From Synechococcales cyanobacterium PMM_0003 (lineage in GTDB: Bacteria; Cyanobacteriota; Cyanobacteriia; Pseudanabaenales; Pseudanabaenaceae), in the NCBI GenBank assembly GCA_949128015.1, contig CASBRC010000461.1, positions 1 to 17,756 of the forward strand: DNA of 17,756 nucleotides, in the 5' to 3' direction. The position numbers and the translations under genes were made by a program. Shown here one piece after another: positions 1-8,100 of this stretch; the first letter of the stretch is position 1; each line of letters starts with the position of its first letter. Below the pieces are notes generated by a model. That model ran no database searches and was not told where the DNA came from. It saw only the letters and a list, made by a program, of their open reading frames with translations.

Positions 1-926
1 TAGTCAGACATACCCCCTTAGTCGAATTGCAGCGTATCCCCAAGGCTGAAGGCTGCGTAGCGCGAATCATCGTCAAACTAGAAGGGATGAATCCCGCCGC
101 ATCGGTTAAGGATCGGATCGGCGTAAATATGATCCAAGAAGCTGAAGAACAGGGCTTAATTTCGCCTAATAAAACAATTTTGGTCGAGCCGACTTCAGGC
201 AATACAGGGATTGCGCTTGCAATGGTGGCGGCGGCAAAGGGTTATAAATTGATCCTGACTATGCCTGAAACAATGAGTATGGAACGGCGAGCGATGTTAC
301 GCGCCTATGGAGCTACGCTCGAACTGACGGCTGGAACTCAAGGCATGAGCGGCGCAATTAGTCGGGCTAAGGAAATTACGGAAAGTACACCTGATGCTTA
401 TATGTTGCAACAGTTTCGCAATCCTTCCAATCCTGCAATTCATCGCAAGACCACGGCTGAAGAGATTTGGGAAGATACCGATGGAGAAATTGATTTTCTG
501 ATTTCAGGTGTGGGTACTGGTGGCACGATTACAGGGATTGCGGAAGTGATCAAGTCACGCAAGCCTAGTTTTAAGGCGATCGCAGTGGAGCCAGCCAATA
601 GCCAAGTCTTAGCAGGTAATCGTCCAGGCCCTCACAAAATCCAAGGCATCGGTGCGGGATTTGTGCCAGAGGTTCTGAAAACAGAATTGATTGATGAGGT
701 TATTCCTGTGACTGACGATCAAGCGATCGCATTCGGGCGTAGATTGGCTCGTGAGGAAGGTTTGCTATCAGGAATTTCTAGCGGTGCGGCGCTTTACGCA
801 GCAATCCAAATTGCGAAGCGTCCTGAGAATGCTGGCAAAATGATCGTGATGATTCAGCCTAGTTTTGGTGAGCGTTATTTGAGTACGCCTCTATTTCAAG
901 ATCCTGAATTGATGGCGCTTAGTTAA
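1..926 (+). CDS. cysK: Cysteine synthase A (O-acetylserine sulfhydrylase), 5' end outside window
   Basis: This PLP enzyme makes L-cysteine from O-acetyl-L-serine and sulfide, the last step of cytoplasmic sulfur assimilation. The open frame runs in from the window edge (first whole codon at base 3) and reads [12 protein letters not shown], the usual N-terminal TPLV segment, so the TTG at base 27 is internal and the true start lies upstream. The PLP lysine sits in ASVKDR (Lys codon 108-110). The substrate/PLP loop PTSGNTG (about 189-209), the phosphate-binding GVGTGGT (from about 508) and the C-terminal SGISSGAA are all present. The protein ends normally after [10 protein letters not shown], so only about 20 N-terminal residues are missing. 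It converges on ctpA with a 58-bp spacer filled by a palindrome. A cystathionine-beta-synthase-like paralogue is possible but much less likely, because no extra domains follow. Confidence 0.93.
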   Translation, partial: VRHTPLVELQRIPKAEGCVARIIVKLEGMNPAASVKDRIGVNMIQEAEEQGLISPNKTILVEPTSGNTGIALAMVAAAKGYKLILTMPETMSMERRAMLRAYGATLELTAGTQGMSGAISRAKEITESTPDAYMLQQFRNPSNPAIHRKTTAEEIWEDTDGEIDFLISGVGTGGTITGIAEVIKSRKPSFKAIAVEPANSQVLAGNRPGPHKIQGIGAGFVPEVLKTELIDEVIPVTDDQAIAFGRRLAREEGLLSGISSGAALYAAIQIAKRPENAGKMIVMIQPSFGERYLSTPLFQDPELMALS

Positions 927-928
927 GA

Positions 929-983
929 TTATATAAACGCTATTCACACCGCGCTTTGCGCGGTGTGAATAGCGTTTATATAA
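929..983. terminator. Perfect 26-bp palindrome, probable bidirectional terminator between cysK and ctpA
   Basis: The arms 929-954 and 958-983 are exact reverse complements around a TTT loop, with core CGCGC-TTT-GCGCG. The hairpin starts 3 nt after the cysK stop and ends 1 nt before the ctpA stop codon, so it is essentially the whole convergent spacer. A shared bidirectional terminator is the simplest role. The tails are A/T rich but lack a long unpaired U tract. Confidence 0.7.
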
Positions 984-984
984 A

Positions 985-2253
985 TCAAGATTTTGCTACC
1001 ATGTTTTTGTAAGTTCCATCTAAAACCGATAGAGCCGCCACATACTGCGAATCTTCACTTGTGCCAAGTTGCTTGCGGGTGATGGGTTCAGTAAGAGCAA
1101 CTTCCACATTGGGAATAATGCCGCGCTTATGGATGTTGTGATGTAATGGAGTTTCATACTTGGCGATCGTTACCGCTAAGCCTGAGCCATCTTCCAATTC
1201 ATACAGAGATTGAATTAAGCCTTTACCATAGGTCTTTGTGCCGACAAGTTGAGCGCGATCGTTCTCCTGCAAAGCTCCAGCAAGGATTTCACTAGCACTC
1301 GCACTGCCGCCATCGGTAAGAACCACCAATGGATCGGTGGTAATTGCATCGCCTTTCGCTTCAAAACCCTCTTGTATGCCATGACGATCTACTGTGTAAA
1401 CAACAGTTCCTTCAGGAATCCACATCCGCGCAATTTGTAAACCTGCATCAAATAGCCCACCAGGATTACCACGCAAGTCAAGGACATAGCGATCCGCTCC
1501 TTCTGACTTAAATTTTTTAAGAGTCTTTTCCATATCTGCTGATGCATTGCCGTTGAACTGATTTAGACGGATATAACCAACTTTGTGATTGTCTTCTTGA
1601 TTGAGTTTGGCGATAATTGGCGTAACCTCAATGCGATCGCGTTTAATCACCACATCTAGTTTCTCAAAATCTTTACTATCCGCAATCGGACGCTCTAAAC
1701 TGAGCTTAACTTCTGAACCGATTTTTCCGCGCATTCTGGTCGCGCATTCATCCAGACTTAAACCCTTGGTGGGAATATTATCGATACCGACAATGCGATC
1801 GCGCGATCGCACTCCTGCCATCTCCGCAGGTGAACCTTCAATCGGGGTAATCACAGTGATATTGTTAGCGGGTTCATCAACGGCAATTTGTAAGCCCACA
1901 CCTGTTAATGCGCCTGAAGTGCTAGTTTGCATACTTTTGAACTTATCTGGCTCTAGTAGTCGCGTAAAAGGATCGTCCAAGGTTGCCAGCATCTCACGAA
2001 TCGCTTGATAGGTATCTTCGCGGCTATTAAATTTACGATTGACAAAGTTACGGCGCACTTTGTACCAGTTTTGATGATTAAAATCAGCGTCAACGTAGGA
2101 GCGGTTGACGATTTGCCAAACATTAGTCAAGAATTTTTGCTCTTGCAAATAGTCTGTAATCGCAGCATTTGCGCCGCCAATCCAGAAAAACTGCACGGCG
2201 ATCGTCACTAAACCAATTACGAGCCAAGACCAAATACGACGCTGTTTTATCAT
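985..2253 (-). CDS. ctpA: Carboxyl-terminal processing protease, S41 family (D1-processing type)
   Basis: This is a serine protease of the lumen/periplasm. The CtpA member of the family removes the C-terminal extension of the photosystem II D1 precursor so that the manganese cluster can assemble. The 422-residue protein has a signal peptide (residues 1 to about 30, cleavage near GANA|A), the family N-terminal region containing NHQNWY and MLATLDDPFTRLL (residues 59-100), a PDZ domain (about 105-205) and the S41 catalytic core. The Ser/Lys dyad is visible: Ser319 in GGSASASEI and Lys344 in TYGKG, 25 residues apart as in Tsp and D1 processing protease. The ATG at 2251-2253 precedes a proper signal peptide. 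It diverges from cobS. Cyanobacteria carry ctpA, ctpB and ctpC paralogues. From remembered similarity to Synechocystis CtpA (NHQNWW, LATLDEPFTRLL) I favour ctpA, but the paralogue choice is less certain than the family. Confidence 0.9.
   Translation of the reverse strand: MIKQRRIWSWLVIGLVTIAVQFFWIGGANAAITDYLQEQKFLTNVWQIVNRSYVDADFNHQNWYKVRRNFVNRKFNSREDTYQAIREMLATLDDPFTRLLEPDKFKSMQTSTSGALTGVGLQIAVDEPANNITVITPIEGSPAEMAGVRSRDRIVGIDNIPTKGLSLDECATRMRGKIGSEVKLSLERPIADSKDFEKLDVVIKRDRIEVTPIIAKLNQEDNHKVGYIRLNQFNGNASADMEKTLKKFKSEGADRYVLDLRGNPGGLFDAGLQIARMWIPEGTVVYTVDRHGIQEGFEAKGDAITTDPLVVLTDGGSASASEILAGALQENDRAQLVGTKTYGKGLIQSLYELEDGSGLAVTIAKYETPLHHNIHKRGIIPNVEVALTEPITRKQLGTSEDSQYVAALSVLDGTYKNMVAKS
1796..1811. 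repeat. Two abutting HIP1 octamers inside ctpA
   Basis: GCGATCGCGCGATCGC is two consecutive copies of the cyanobacterial HIP1 palindrome, lying inside the PDZ coding region of ctpA. HIP1 appears singly more than 40 times elsewhere in the window; this is the only back-to-back pair I noticed. Confidence 0.75.
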
Positions 2254-2313
2254 GCTCTCTACGCAAACTCTTTATTTAAAAAAAATATTCTCTCTATCCT
2301 AGCCAATCAAAAC

Positions 2314-2356
2314 CCAAAAATTAGGAGCGGCGCTTTGCGCCGCCTCTAATTTTTGG
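2314..2356. repeat. Imperfect hairpin repeat, copy 1, in the ctpA-cobS divergent spacer
   Basis: The 20-nt arms 2314-2333 and 2337-2356 flank a TTT loop and pair except for one A/C mismatch and one G/T wobble. The core is GGCGC-TTT-GCGCC. It shares TTAGRAGYGGCGC and CCTCTAA with the hairpin at 2371-2407 in the same orientation, so the two look like copies of one element. It lies between divergent genes, where a terminator is not obviously needed. Confidence 0.7.
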
Positions 2357-2370
2357 CTTTCGCTTGACGG

Positions 2371-2407
2371 TAAATTAGAAGTGGCGCAAAGCGCTACCTC
2401 TAATTTA
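2371..2407. repeat. Imperfect hairpin repeat, copy 2, just upstream of cobS
   Basis: The 17-nt arms 2371-2387 and 2391-2407 flank an AAA loop, with one A/C mismatch and one G/T wobble. It is homologous to the copy at 2314-2356 but has the loop bases complemented (AAA instead of TTT). It ends 13 nt before the cobS ATG, so it would be in the cobS leader if transcription starts upstream. Confidence 0.68.
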
Positions 2408-2420
2408 TGGTTTTACTTAA

Positions 2421-3173
2421 ATGCAGTATTGGCGAAAATTTCAAGCGGCAGTTATTTTTTATACATGTTTGCCTTGGCGATCGCAGATTGCTCTTGATTT
2501 TCGCGGAATTGCTCTCTATGCTCCACTGATTGGCATTTTAATCGGCGGCGCGATCGCAGTTGTCGATTTTGGTTTAGGACTGCTAAAACCTGCGCCAGAG
2601 TTTATCTATTTGCGATCGCTAATCGTAATTTTATTCGGATTATTAATCACGGGCGGATTACATCTTGATGGCGCAATGGATACCGCCGATGGACTAGCTG
2701 TAACTGATCCTAGTCGTCGCCTTGAAGTGATGTCGGATAGTAATACTGGTGCTTTTGGGGCAATGGCTGCGATCGCAATTTTGTTGTTAAAAGTGATTGC
2801 GCTCGCCGCAATTAAAGATCATCGCTTTTGGATTTTAGCTAGCATCTGGGGTTGGGCGCGATGGGGACAACTTCGCGCAATTATGGCTTATCCCTATCTC
2901 AAAGCGATCGGCAAAGGCAAATTCCATCAAGAAGATCTGCATCACTGGCAAGTGTGGCTAGTCGCAATTTTGTTAACGATGGGTAATTTTGTAATTGGTT
3001 GGTTGTATCAATCAATTTATTTAGCGATTGGGTTAACTGCGATCGGCTTTAGTTTTGCGTGGCTGATCGGCGCATGGTTCAACCGTCAACTGGGCGGACA
3101 GACTGGCGATACCTATGGCGCGATCGTTGAGTGGACTGAAGCTTTGAGTTTAGTTGCGATCGCCTTTTTGTAG
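2421..3173 (+). CDS. cobS: Adenosylcobinamide-GDP ribazoletransferase (cobalamin synthase)
   Basis: CobS is an integral membrane enzyme of late cobalamin assembly. It joins adenosylcobinamide-GDP to alpha-ribazole (or its phosphate) to give adenosylcobalamin. The 250-residue product is of normal length and strongly hydrophobic, with several membrane segments (for example 33-55, 65-80, 112-131, 178-199 and 203-219). Family motifs are intact: GGLHLDGAMDTADG (78-91), with the metal-binding acidic residues, MSDSNTGAFG (104-113) and GGQTGDTYGA (225-234). The ATG at 2421 begins MQYWRKFQAA, a usual N terminus for the family. No other cobalamin gene is visible, and I see no B12-riboswitch box in the 167-bp leader, which holds two hairpin repeats instead. 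HIP1 sites are dense here (five in 750 bp). Confidence 0.93.
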   Translation: MQYWRKFQAAVIFYTCLPWRSQIALDFRGIALYAPLIGILIGGAIAVVDFGLGLLKPAPEFIYLRSLIVILFGLLITGGLHLDGAMDTADGLAVTDPSRRLEVMSDSNTGAFGAMAAIAILLLKVIALAAIKDHRFWILASIWGWARWGQLRAIMAYPYLKAIGKGKFHQEDLHHWQVWLVAILLTMGNFVIGWLYQSIYLAIGLTAIGFSFAWLIGAWFNRQLGGQTGDTYGAIVEWTEALSLVAIAFL

Positions 3174-3202
3174 AATACAGCCTATTGAGGCTTTAAAGGG
3201 TG

Positions 3203-3253
3203 CAAAGAAATTTTTGAAAGTGCCGCTTCGCGGCACTTTCAAAAATTTCTTTG
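3203..3253. terminator. Perfect 24-bp palindrome downstream of cobS
   Basis: The arms 3203-3226 and 3230-3253 are exact reverse complements around a TTC loop, with core GTGCCGC-TTC-GCGGCAC and outer A/T-rich arms that give a U-rich 3' side. It lies 29 nt after the cobS stop and is a good intrinsic terminator candidate. GGGTTTTATGG follows. Confidence 0.75.
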
Positions 3254-3263
3254 GGTTTTATGG

Positions 3264-3278
3264 CAGCGCAAAGCGCTG
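3264..3278. repeat. Small hairpin with GCGC-AAA-GCGC core
   Basis: CAGCGC-AAA-GCGCTG lies 10 nt after the cobS terminator palindrome. It has only 6-bp arms but repeats the core seen in the larger hairpins at 929, 2314 and 2371. Between it and pgk (3279-3433) I see only an A/T-rich leader with no confident promoter boxes. Confidence 0.5.
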
Positions 3279-3433
3279 TGACCAGTAATTAAAAAATATC
3301 GTTATTCACTTAGGCTGCGGTAAATGACGATACGAAATGGCGCTTATTTTTTGGATTTAAACTGGACGGAGTTCTGTAAAATTATTAAGACATTGTAAAA
3401 AAGCAACTTTATATACTGCGAGTACAAAAATTT

Positions 3434-4636
3434 ATGGCAAAGAAAAATCTTGCAAGTTTATCGGTCGATGACTTAGTAGGCAAAAAAGTTTTAGTAAGAG
3501 TTGATTTTAACGTTCCTCAAGACGAAAATGGCAAAATTACTGACGATACCCGTATTCGCGCCGCACTGCCTACGATTAAGTACCTCACTGAAGCTGGCGC
3601 TCGTGTAATTCTCGCTAGCCACTTTGGTAGACCTAAGGGCGTGACCGAGAGCCTTCGCCTCAATCCTGTAGCGGTACGTTTATCTGATTTGCTAGGCAAG
3701 CCTGTAGTCAAAACCGATGATTGCATCGGTGATGTAGTTGCCGCTCAAGTTAATGCCCTCAACAACGGTGATGTTGCTTTATTAGAAAACGTGCGTTTTT
3801 ATCCTGAAGAAGAAAAGAACGACCCTGAATTTGCCAAGAAGTTAGCATCTTTGGCTGATATTTATGTAAATGATGCTTTTGGTACTGCTCACCGCGCCCA
3901 TGCATCAACTGAAGGCGTAACCAAGTACATCAGCACCTCGGTTGCTGGTTTCTTGCTCGATAAGGAATTGCAATATCTCAGTGGTGCGATCGACAATCCT
4001 AAGCGACCTCTCGCGGCGATCGTTGGTGGTTCTAAGGTTTCCAGTAAGATCGGAGTTATCGAAACTCTACTCGATAAGGTCGATTATTTATTGCTCGGCG
4101 GCGGCATGATCTTCACCTTCTACAAGGCGCGTGGATTGAATGTTGGTAAGTCGTTAGTTGAAGAAGATAAGCTAGACTTGGCTCGCGCCCTTGAAAAGAA
4201 AGCCGCAGAACGTGGGGTGAAGTTTTTGTTGCCTACCGATGTAGTTGTTGCTGATAACTTTAAACCTGATGCTAATGCTCAAACCGTCAGCATTGATAAT
4301 ATTCCCGATGGTTGGATGGGCTTAGATATTGGTCCTGACTCCGTAAAGGTATTTCAAGCTGCGCTTGCTGAGTGCAAATCCGCAATCTGGAATGGTCCAA
4401 TGGGTGTGTTTGAGTTTGATAAGTTTGCGGCTGGCACTGAAGCGATCGCAAATACTCTCGCAGACTTGACCGCCAAAGGCACAATCACGATCATCGGTGG
4501 TGGTGATTCAGTAGCTGCGGTTGAGAAAGTAGGTGTTGCTGACAAGATGAGCCATATCTCGACTGGTGGTGGCGCTAGCTTGGAATTGCTCGAAGGCAAG
4601 ATTCTGCCAGGGATCGCTGCATTGAACGAAGCTTAA
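3434..4636 (+). CDS. pgk: Phosphoglycerate kinase
   Basis: This cytoplasmic enzyme interconverts 1,3-bisphosphoglycerate + ADP and 3-phosphoglycerate + ATP. In a cyanobacterium it also works in the Calvin cycle, in the ATP-consuming direction. The 400-residue length is standard. The substrate-site signature RVDFNVP (22-28) and ASHFGRPKG (61-69) mark the N-terminal domain. GGGDS (355-359) and STGGGAS (376-382) mark the nucleotide-binding C-terminal domain. The ATG at 3434 gives [14 protein letters not shown], the expected N terminus, and no strong Shine-Dalgarno is seen. The gene appears to be a single transcription unit with a 260-bp upstream spacer that begins with the cobS terminator. A foldback repeat starts 4 nt after its stop. 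Confidence 0.97.
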   Translation: MAKKNLASLSVDDLVGKKVLVRVDFNVPQDENGKITDDTRIRAALPTIKYLTEAGARVILASHFGRPKGVTESLRLNPVAVRLSDLLGKPVVKTDDCIGDVVAAQVNALNNGDVALLENVRFYPEEEKNDPEFAKKLASLADIYVNDAFGTAHRAHASTEGVTKYISTSVAGFLLDKELQYLSGAIDNPKRPLAAIVGGSKVSSKIGVIETLLDKVDYLLLGGGMIFTFYKARGLNVGKSLVEEDKLDLARALEKKAAERGVKFLLPTDVVVADNFKPDANAQTVSIDNIPDGWMGLDIGPDSVKVFQAALAECKSAIWNGPMGVFEFDKFAAGTEAIANTLADLTAKGTITIIGGGDSVAAVEKVGVADKMSHISTGGGASLELLEGKILPGIAALNEA

Positions 4637-4640
4637 AATA

Positions 4641-4745
4641 TCTGAATCGCGGATTAAAAGGATTATGAGATTACACAGATTATGAAAATATAGCAAAATT
4701 AGAAATCTGTGTAATCTTAAAATCTGTATAAATCTGTGATTCAGA
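4641..4745. repeat. 105-bp foldback repeat R1 downstream of pgk
   Basis: The two arms, 4641-4681 and 4704-4745, are imperfect inverted copies ending in TCTGAATC...GATTCAGA, with inner GATTACACAGATT / AATCTGTGTAATC pairing exactly and an A/T-rich loop of about 22 nt. The element fills the spacer between pgk and the convergent COP23 gene. It resembles a second copy at 13533-13643, which suggests a dispersed non-coding (MITE- or REP-like) repeat. It could double as a transcription terminator. No coding capacity is seen. Confidence 0.75.
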
Positions 4746-4761
4746 CGTTTAATAGGCTTAA

Positions 4762-5571
4762 TTAACGAAAATTATCTGGGTTGAGTCTTCTAGCACCGCC
4801 AGTAAAACCACTATTAGTCAAACTAGCTCCTGTACCACCATCACTAGGATCAAGGAAGGGCTTCAAATACAAGTTACCGCTACGCACATTAGACGCAGGA
4901 CGACTTGAGGATAGTACTGAACCAAGTACAGCATTGATACCTGATAAATCGATGCCTAAACCGAGATCGCTAGTGACATCACTTAAACTGCGATCGCGTC
5001 CGCGATAGGTATTTACGGCTGTAGTTGTTTGACCACTATCGGCAGTGGCGAGATTGCCAAAGACTTTATCGCGAGTTGCGATCGGATCTTGACCATTGGG
5101 GACAGTCAGCACAATTCGACAAGTAGAATTTTTGTCAGTAGTGGCACAAATCACGTTGTAGCCATTTTCAGTACTAGTTCGCATTTCCAGCAAACCATCA
5201 GGACGATATGACTCCAATCGACGACCGATTTCGTTGCAACGGCGCTCAGGTGACCAGCCATCGCCCATATTGCTAGGAGCAGCCCAAGGGAAATATTTTT
5301 GGGGTTGACTCTTAGGTTGATAGACAACTATGTATTGTCCTTCTCGCACTTGACAACTAAAACGGGCTGTTTTGTTGTCCGTAGGATTGGCAGCTTTATC
5401 GTTAGGATTTTCGGCGGGGAGCGTGGAGGGATTAGAGCTAGGATTTGTCTCGACAGGGATAATTTGAGCAAAGCTAGGAATTGCTACTAAAGGCAAAGTT
5501 AGGGCGATCGCAGATAAGTAGCCAAACTGCTTTTTTAGAAATTTTGGTAAGTTTCGGGTTGAGTAATTCAT
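4762..5571 (-). CDS. Secreted COP23-domain protein
   Basis: COP23 domains are named after a circadian oscillating polypeptide of unicellular cyanobacteria; the biochemical function is not known to me. Using the ATG at 5571, the 269-residue product has a signal peptide (1 to about 36, ending PSFAQ), a proline/asparagine-rich linker (about 37-68) and the COP23-like region (about 70-160). That region has FSC (Cys73), GWSPERRCNEI (Cys112) and NVICATTDKNSTC (Cys142 and Cys151), four cysteines that could form disulfides outside the cytoplasm. The C-terminal part (about 165-269) is low-complexity, rich in Ser, Gly and Asn. An upstream in-frame TTG at 5604 would add 11 residues before the signal peptide; I reject it because MNYSTRNLPKFLKK is a normal signal-peptide start. 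The gene converges on pgk and lies 217 bp downstream of the next minus-strand gene. Confidence 0.78.
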   Translation of the reverse strand: MNYSTRNLPKFLKKQFGYLSAIALTLPLVAIPSFAQIIPVETNPSSNPSTLPAENPNDKAANPTDNKTARFSCQVREGQYIVVYQPKSQPQKYFPWAAPSNMGDGWSPERRCNEIGRRLESYRPDGLLEMRTSTENGYNVICATTDKNSTCRIVLTVPNGQDPIATRDKVFGNLATADSGQTTTAVNTYRGRDRSLSDVTSDLGLGIDLSGINAVLGSVLSSSRPASNVRSGNLYLKPFLDPSDGGTGASLTNSGFTGGARRLNPDNFR

Positions 5572-5765
5572 AGAATTAACGGGTGTGTGAGGATGAGTAA
5601 GCAAATCAAATTTCCCCCCTGATATATTTTTTGGCTCGTGTGTGGATACGCCTATGGCATTGAGCCTAATTTTTACTGTAAAGCTTGCTATATATTTTTG
5701 ACTGAGGTTTCAAAAAATATGTTCCCAAGAAGCAATAAAGATAACGCACCTCTCAATATATTTTT

Positions 5766-5793
5766 ATTACTTGTTTATTACTTGTTTATTACT
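5766..5793. repeat. 11-bp tandem repeat across a stop codon
   Basis: The unit ATTACTTGTTT is repeated twice in full (5766-5787), followed by a third partial copy ATTACT. It crosses the stop codon of the fumarylacetoacetate-hydrolase-family gene at 5789-5791. This is probably slippage-derived. No function is inferred. Confidence 0.6.
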
Positions 5794-6610
5794 CATTAAT
5801 TTCGTCTTCTTCAGATTCTTCATCAACTGGTAAAGGCGATCGCAAAATTACTGTGTTTTGCAATTTGCCGATCCCCTCGATTTCAATATAAATGCGATCG
5901 CCTTCTTGCATTGCCCCCACACCTTCAGGCGTACCCGTGAGAATAATATCTCCAGGTAGTAAAGTCATGATTTGACTAATGTAAGAAACGATATAGTCGG
6001 GAGAAAATACCATCTCCTCGATCGCGGCTGACTGAAAAGGCTTCTTCACATCATTCACAAAAGTCTGGATCATGGCGGTGGGACTGATTTCGCGCACAAT
6101 CCAAGGACCCAAAGGACAGAAGGTGTCAAAGCCCTTTCCTCTAGTCCATTGGCTATCGCTCCTTTGTAAATCTCTTGCTGTAACATCGTTTGCGATCGTA
6201 TAGCCCCAAATTGCGGCGATCGCTTGTTTGGGCGTGAGGTTAAAGCAGCGAGAACCAATTACCAAGGCTAACTCGCCCTCATATTCCACCCGTTTAGACT
6301 GTGGCGGCAGGGCTATCTCTGCCTCAGGAGATATGATAGTTGTGGTCGGTTTTAAAAATATAATTGGCTCTTTCGGCACTTCTCCGCCCATTTCCGCCGC
6401 ATGAGCCGAATAATTCTTACCAACCGCGACAATTTTGCTCGGCTCACAGGGAGCTAAAAGTTGATAAGTATCTGGCGCGAGTATTTCGCCACTTGGCTCC
6501 CCTCCCAGCCAAGGTGCTGCGCTAAGTAGCTTTATAGATTGATTCAACTCCAACAGCCCATAACAGACTTCCCCTTGGGAAGTTTTCACGCGAACATAAC
6601 GATCCGCCAT
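5789..6610 (-). CDS. Fumarylacetoacetate hydrolase family protein
   Basis: The FAH superfamily comprises metal-dependent hydrolases, isomerases and decarboxylases that act on beta-diketo or 2-oxo acids, for example acylpyruvases, oxaloacetate decarboxylases and 2-hydroxyhepta-2,4-diene-1,7-dioate isomerases. The 273-residue protein has a short N-terminal domain and the FAH fold: VAVGKNYSAHAAEMG (61-75), the metal ligands Glu111 and Glu113 in VEYEGELALVIG and Asp142 in ANDVTARDLQ, then KGFDTFCPLGPW (159-170) and LTGTPEGVG (224-232). The C terminus ends in an acidic tail, EESEEDEINE. The ATG at 6608-6610 (MADRYVRVKT) is the natural start. It is a single minus-strand gene with no pathway neighbours, so the substrate cannot be named. 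Confidence 0.88.
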   Translation of the reverse strand: MADRYVRVKTSQGEVCYGLLELNQSIKLLSAAPWLGGEPSGEILAPDTYQLLAPCEPSKIVAVGKNYSAHAAEMGGEVPKEPIIFLKPTTTIISPEAEIALPPQSKRVEYEGELALVIGSRCFNLTPKQAIAAIWGYTIANDVTARDLQRSDSQWTRGKGFDTFCPLGPWIVREISPTAMIQTFVNDVKKPFQSAAIEEMVFSPDYIVSYISQIMTLLPGDIILTGTPEGVGAMQEGDRIYIEIEGIGKLQNTVILRSPLPVDEESEEDEINE

Positions 6611-6778
6611 AGCATCTTGTTTGTATCTAAATATTTAAGAGAGAAACCTAGCAAACTTGATTATATAGCGATCGCAGTTCATTTTGGACTTTCTTTTTGA
6701 TGCGAGTAAGCTAATTTAAGCTTGATTTACTGCTCGTAACAATTTTTTAGGGCGGTTTTTACATTAGCAATTTAGAAT

Positions 6779-8020
6779 ATGAATTTATCTACTATTATTT
6801 TACTTTCGCTGGGAGTTGGAGTCATTTTTGGGACTCTGCTAAATACAACTTTTCCTGAGAATATTGAACTAATCAATCAAAGTTTTTTAGCTCCAATTGG
6901 TGAATCTTTTTTAAGGCTAATTCAGTTTGTGGTTGTTCCGATTGTCTTTTCTTCTTTAATCATGGGATTAACCAAAATTCAAGGAGCTGGACAAGTTGGT
7001 CGATATACCGTCAAGTTAATGACCAGTTACATAATTACTAGTTCGATCGCGCTTGGTGTAGGCATGGGCACAGCCTATGTTTTACAGCCTGGTAGTGGTG
7101 TGACAGGCTTCTCTATATCTGCGAATATAAATATTCAGGAAGCTCCTTCTCTTATATCTTGGCTAGTTAGCTTAATTCCTGTAAATCCATTAGAAGCTCT
7201 TAGCACTGGCAATCTATTGCAAATCATTTTTTCGGCGGTTCTATTAGGCATAGGAGTCCAATTAGCAAAAGAGAAGGCTAAACCATTTGTAGAATTGATT
7301 GAGAGCATCTATCACATTAGCGAAAAGACCCTATCGGTAATTCTGTATGTGGCTCCTTTAGGTGTTTTTGCGCTGATGAGTTCGACGATCGCCACCCAAG
7401 GATTAGATTTAGTTGCCAAGTTATTTCTTTATGTTTTGGGTTTAGTGATTTCCTCGTTGATTATGCTCTGTTTAGATATGCTAGTTTTATTAGTGCTTAA
7501 AGCTGACCCGATTAGATTTCTTCGCAGTCTCTCTGAAGCGATCGCCTTAGCATTTGGCACAGCTAGCTCTAATGCAGCTTTACCTGTGGTGTTGCAGAAT
7601 ATGCAAGAGAACTATGGATTGCGCGAAGAAATTGCGAGTTTTGCAATTCCATTAGGTACTGCTCTTAAGCGCGATGGTGCGGCGATTTTGCAAGGGTTTA
7701 ATGCTTTATTTGTGACCCAAATTTATCAAGTCCCTTTAACGCCTTCTCTAGTACTTGCGATCGCATTGAGCAGTTTGCTAGTTTCTTTTAGTACTCCTGG
7801 TGTTCCTGGGGCGGCGTTGATTACGATGGCAACGGTACTGTCTGCATCAGGATTGCCACTAGAAGCGATCGCTTTAGTAGCAGGGATTGATCGACTTACC
7901 GATGGCTTAAAAACTGTTGTAAATATTATTGGGAACAGTACTAATGCAATTATCCTCAGTCATTGGGAAGCCGAGAAACTTCCTCCTGCAATTGAAGTAG
8001 AGCAAATACCTACTGGGTGA
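6779..8020 (+). CDS. Dicarboxylate/amino acid:cation symporter family protein with altered ion-site motif
   Basis: This is an inner-membrane transporter of the DAACS (GltP/DctA/GltPh) family. The 413 residues have the usual hydrophobic pattern, a serine-rich HP1 loop TASSNAALP (261-269), HP2 STPGVPG (338-344) and the TM8 segment DRLTDGLKTVVNIIGN (371-386). The TM7 motif, NMDGT in GltPh, is KRDGA here (297-301). Aligned by eye with GltPh, N310 is Lys297, M311 is Arg298, T314 is Ala301, R397 is Lys378 and D405 is Asn386, while D312, T398 and N401 are kept. Asn at the D405 position also occurs in DctA, but the KR pair is unusual to me. Transport is therefore probable, while substrate and coupling ion (sodium, proton or neither) cannot be assumed. 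The ATG at 6779 has no clear Shine-Dalgarno. The gene is a single unit ending at a palindrome. Confidence 0.88.
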   Translation: MNLSTIILLSLGVGVIFGTLLNTTFPENIELINQSFLAPIGESFLRLIQFVVVPIVFSSLIMGLTKIQGAGQVGRYTVKLMTSYIITSSIALGVGMGTAYVLQPGSGVTGFSISANINIQEAPSLISWLVSLIPVNPLEALSTGNLLQIIFSAVLLGIGVQLAKEKAKPFVELIESIYHISEKTLSVILYVAPLGVFALMSSTIATQGLDLVAKLFLYVLGLVISSLIMLCLDMLVLLVLKADPIRFLRSLSEAIALAFGTASSNAALPVVLQNMQENYGLREEIASFAIPLGTALKRDGAAILQGFNALFVTQIYQVPLTPSLVLAIALSSLLVSFSTPGVPGAALITMATVLSASGLPLEAIALVAGIDRLTDGLKTVVNIIGNSTNAIILSHWEAEKLPPAIEVEQIPTG

Positions 8021-8022
8021 GT

Positions 8023-8067
8023 TATACCAAATTAAAAAATGGCAACGCCATTTTTTAATTTGGTATA
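8023..8067. terminator. Perfect 21-bp palindrome, probable bidirectional terminator
   Basis: The arms 8023-8043 and 8047-8067 are exact reverse complements around an AAC loop, with core ATGGC-AAC-GCCAT and A6/T6 tracts inside the arms. It starts 2 nt after the symporter stop and lies between convergent genes, so it could terminate both strands. Confidence 0.72.
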
Positions 8068-8100
8068 GACTCCTTGAAAGATTAGCTGACGAACAAAAAA

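Noticed and set aside
27..29. TTG at 27 as the start of the cysteine synthase gene
   Set aside because: The frame is open to the window edge and already encodes the conserved TPLVEL segment upstream, so the gene is cut by the window.
1601..2008. 135-codon plus-strand frame opposite ctpA
   Set aside because: It is antisense to conserved PDZ/S41 coding sequence, its product looks like no protein, and it has no ribosome site.
2254..2420. Cobalamin riboswitch upstream of cobS
   Set aside because: No B12-box-like sequence is visible and the spacer is mostly two hairpin repeats.
5572..5604. Upstream TTG start adding 11 residues to the COP23 protein
   Set aside because: It would put a Pro/His-rich stretch before a complete signal peptide; the ATG at 5571 fits better.
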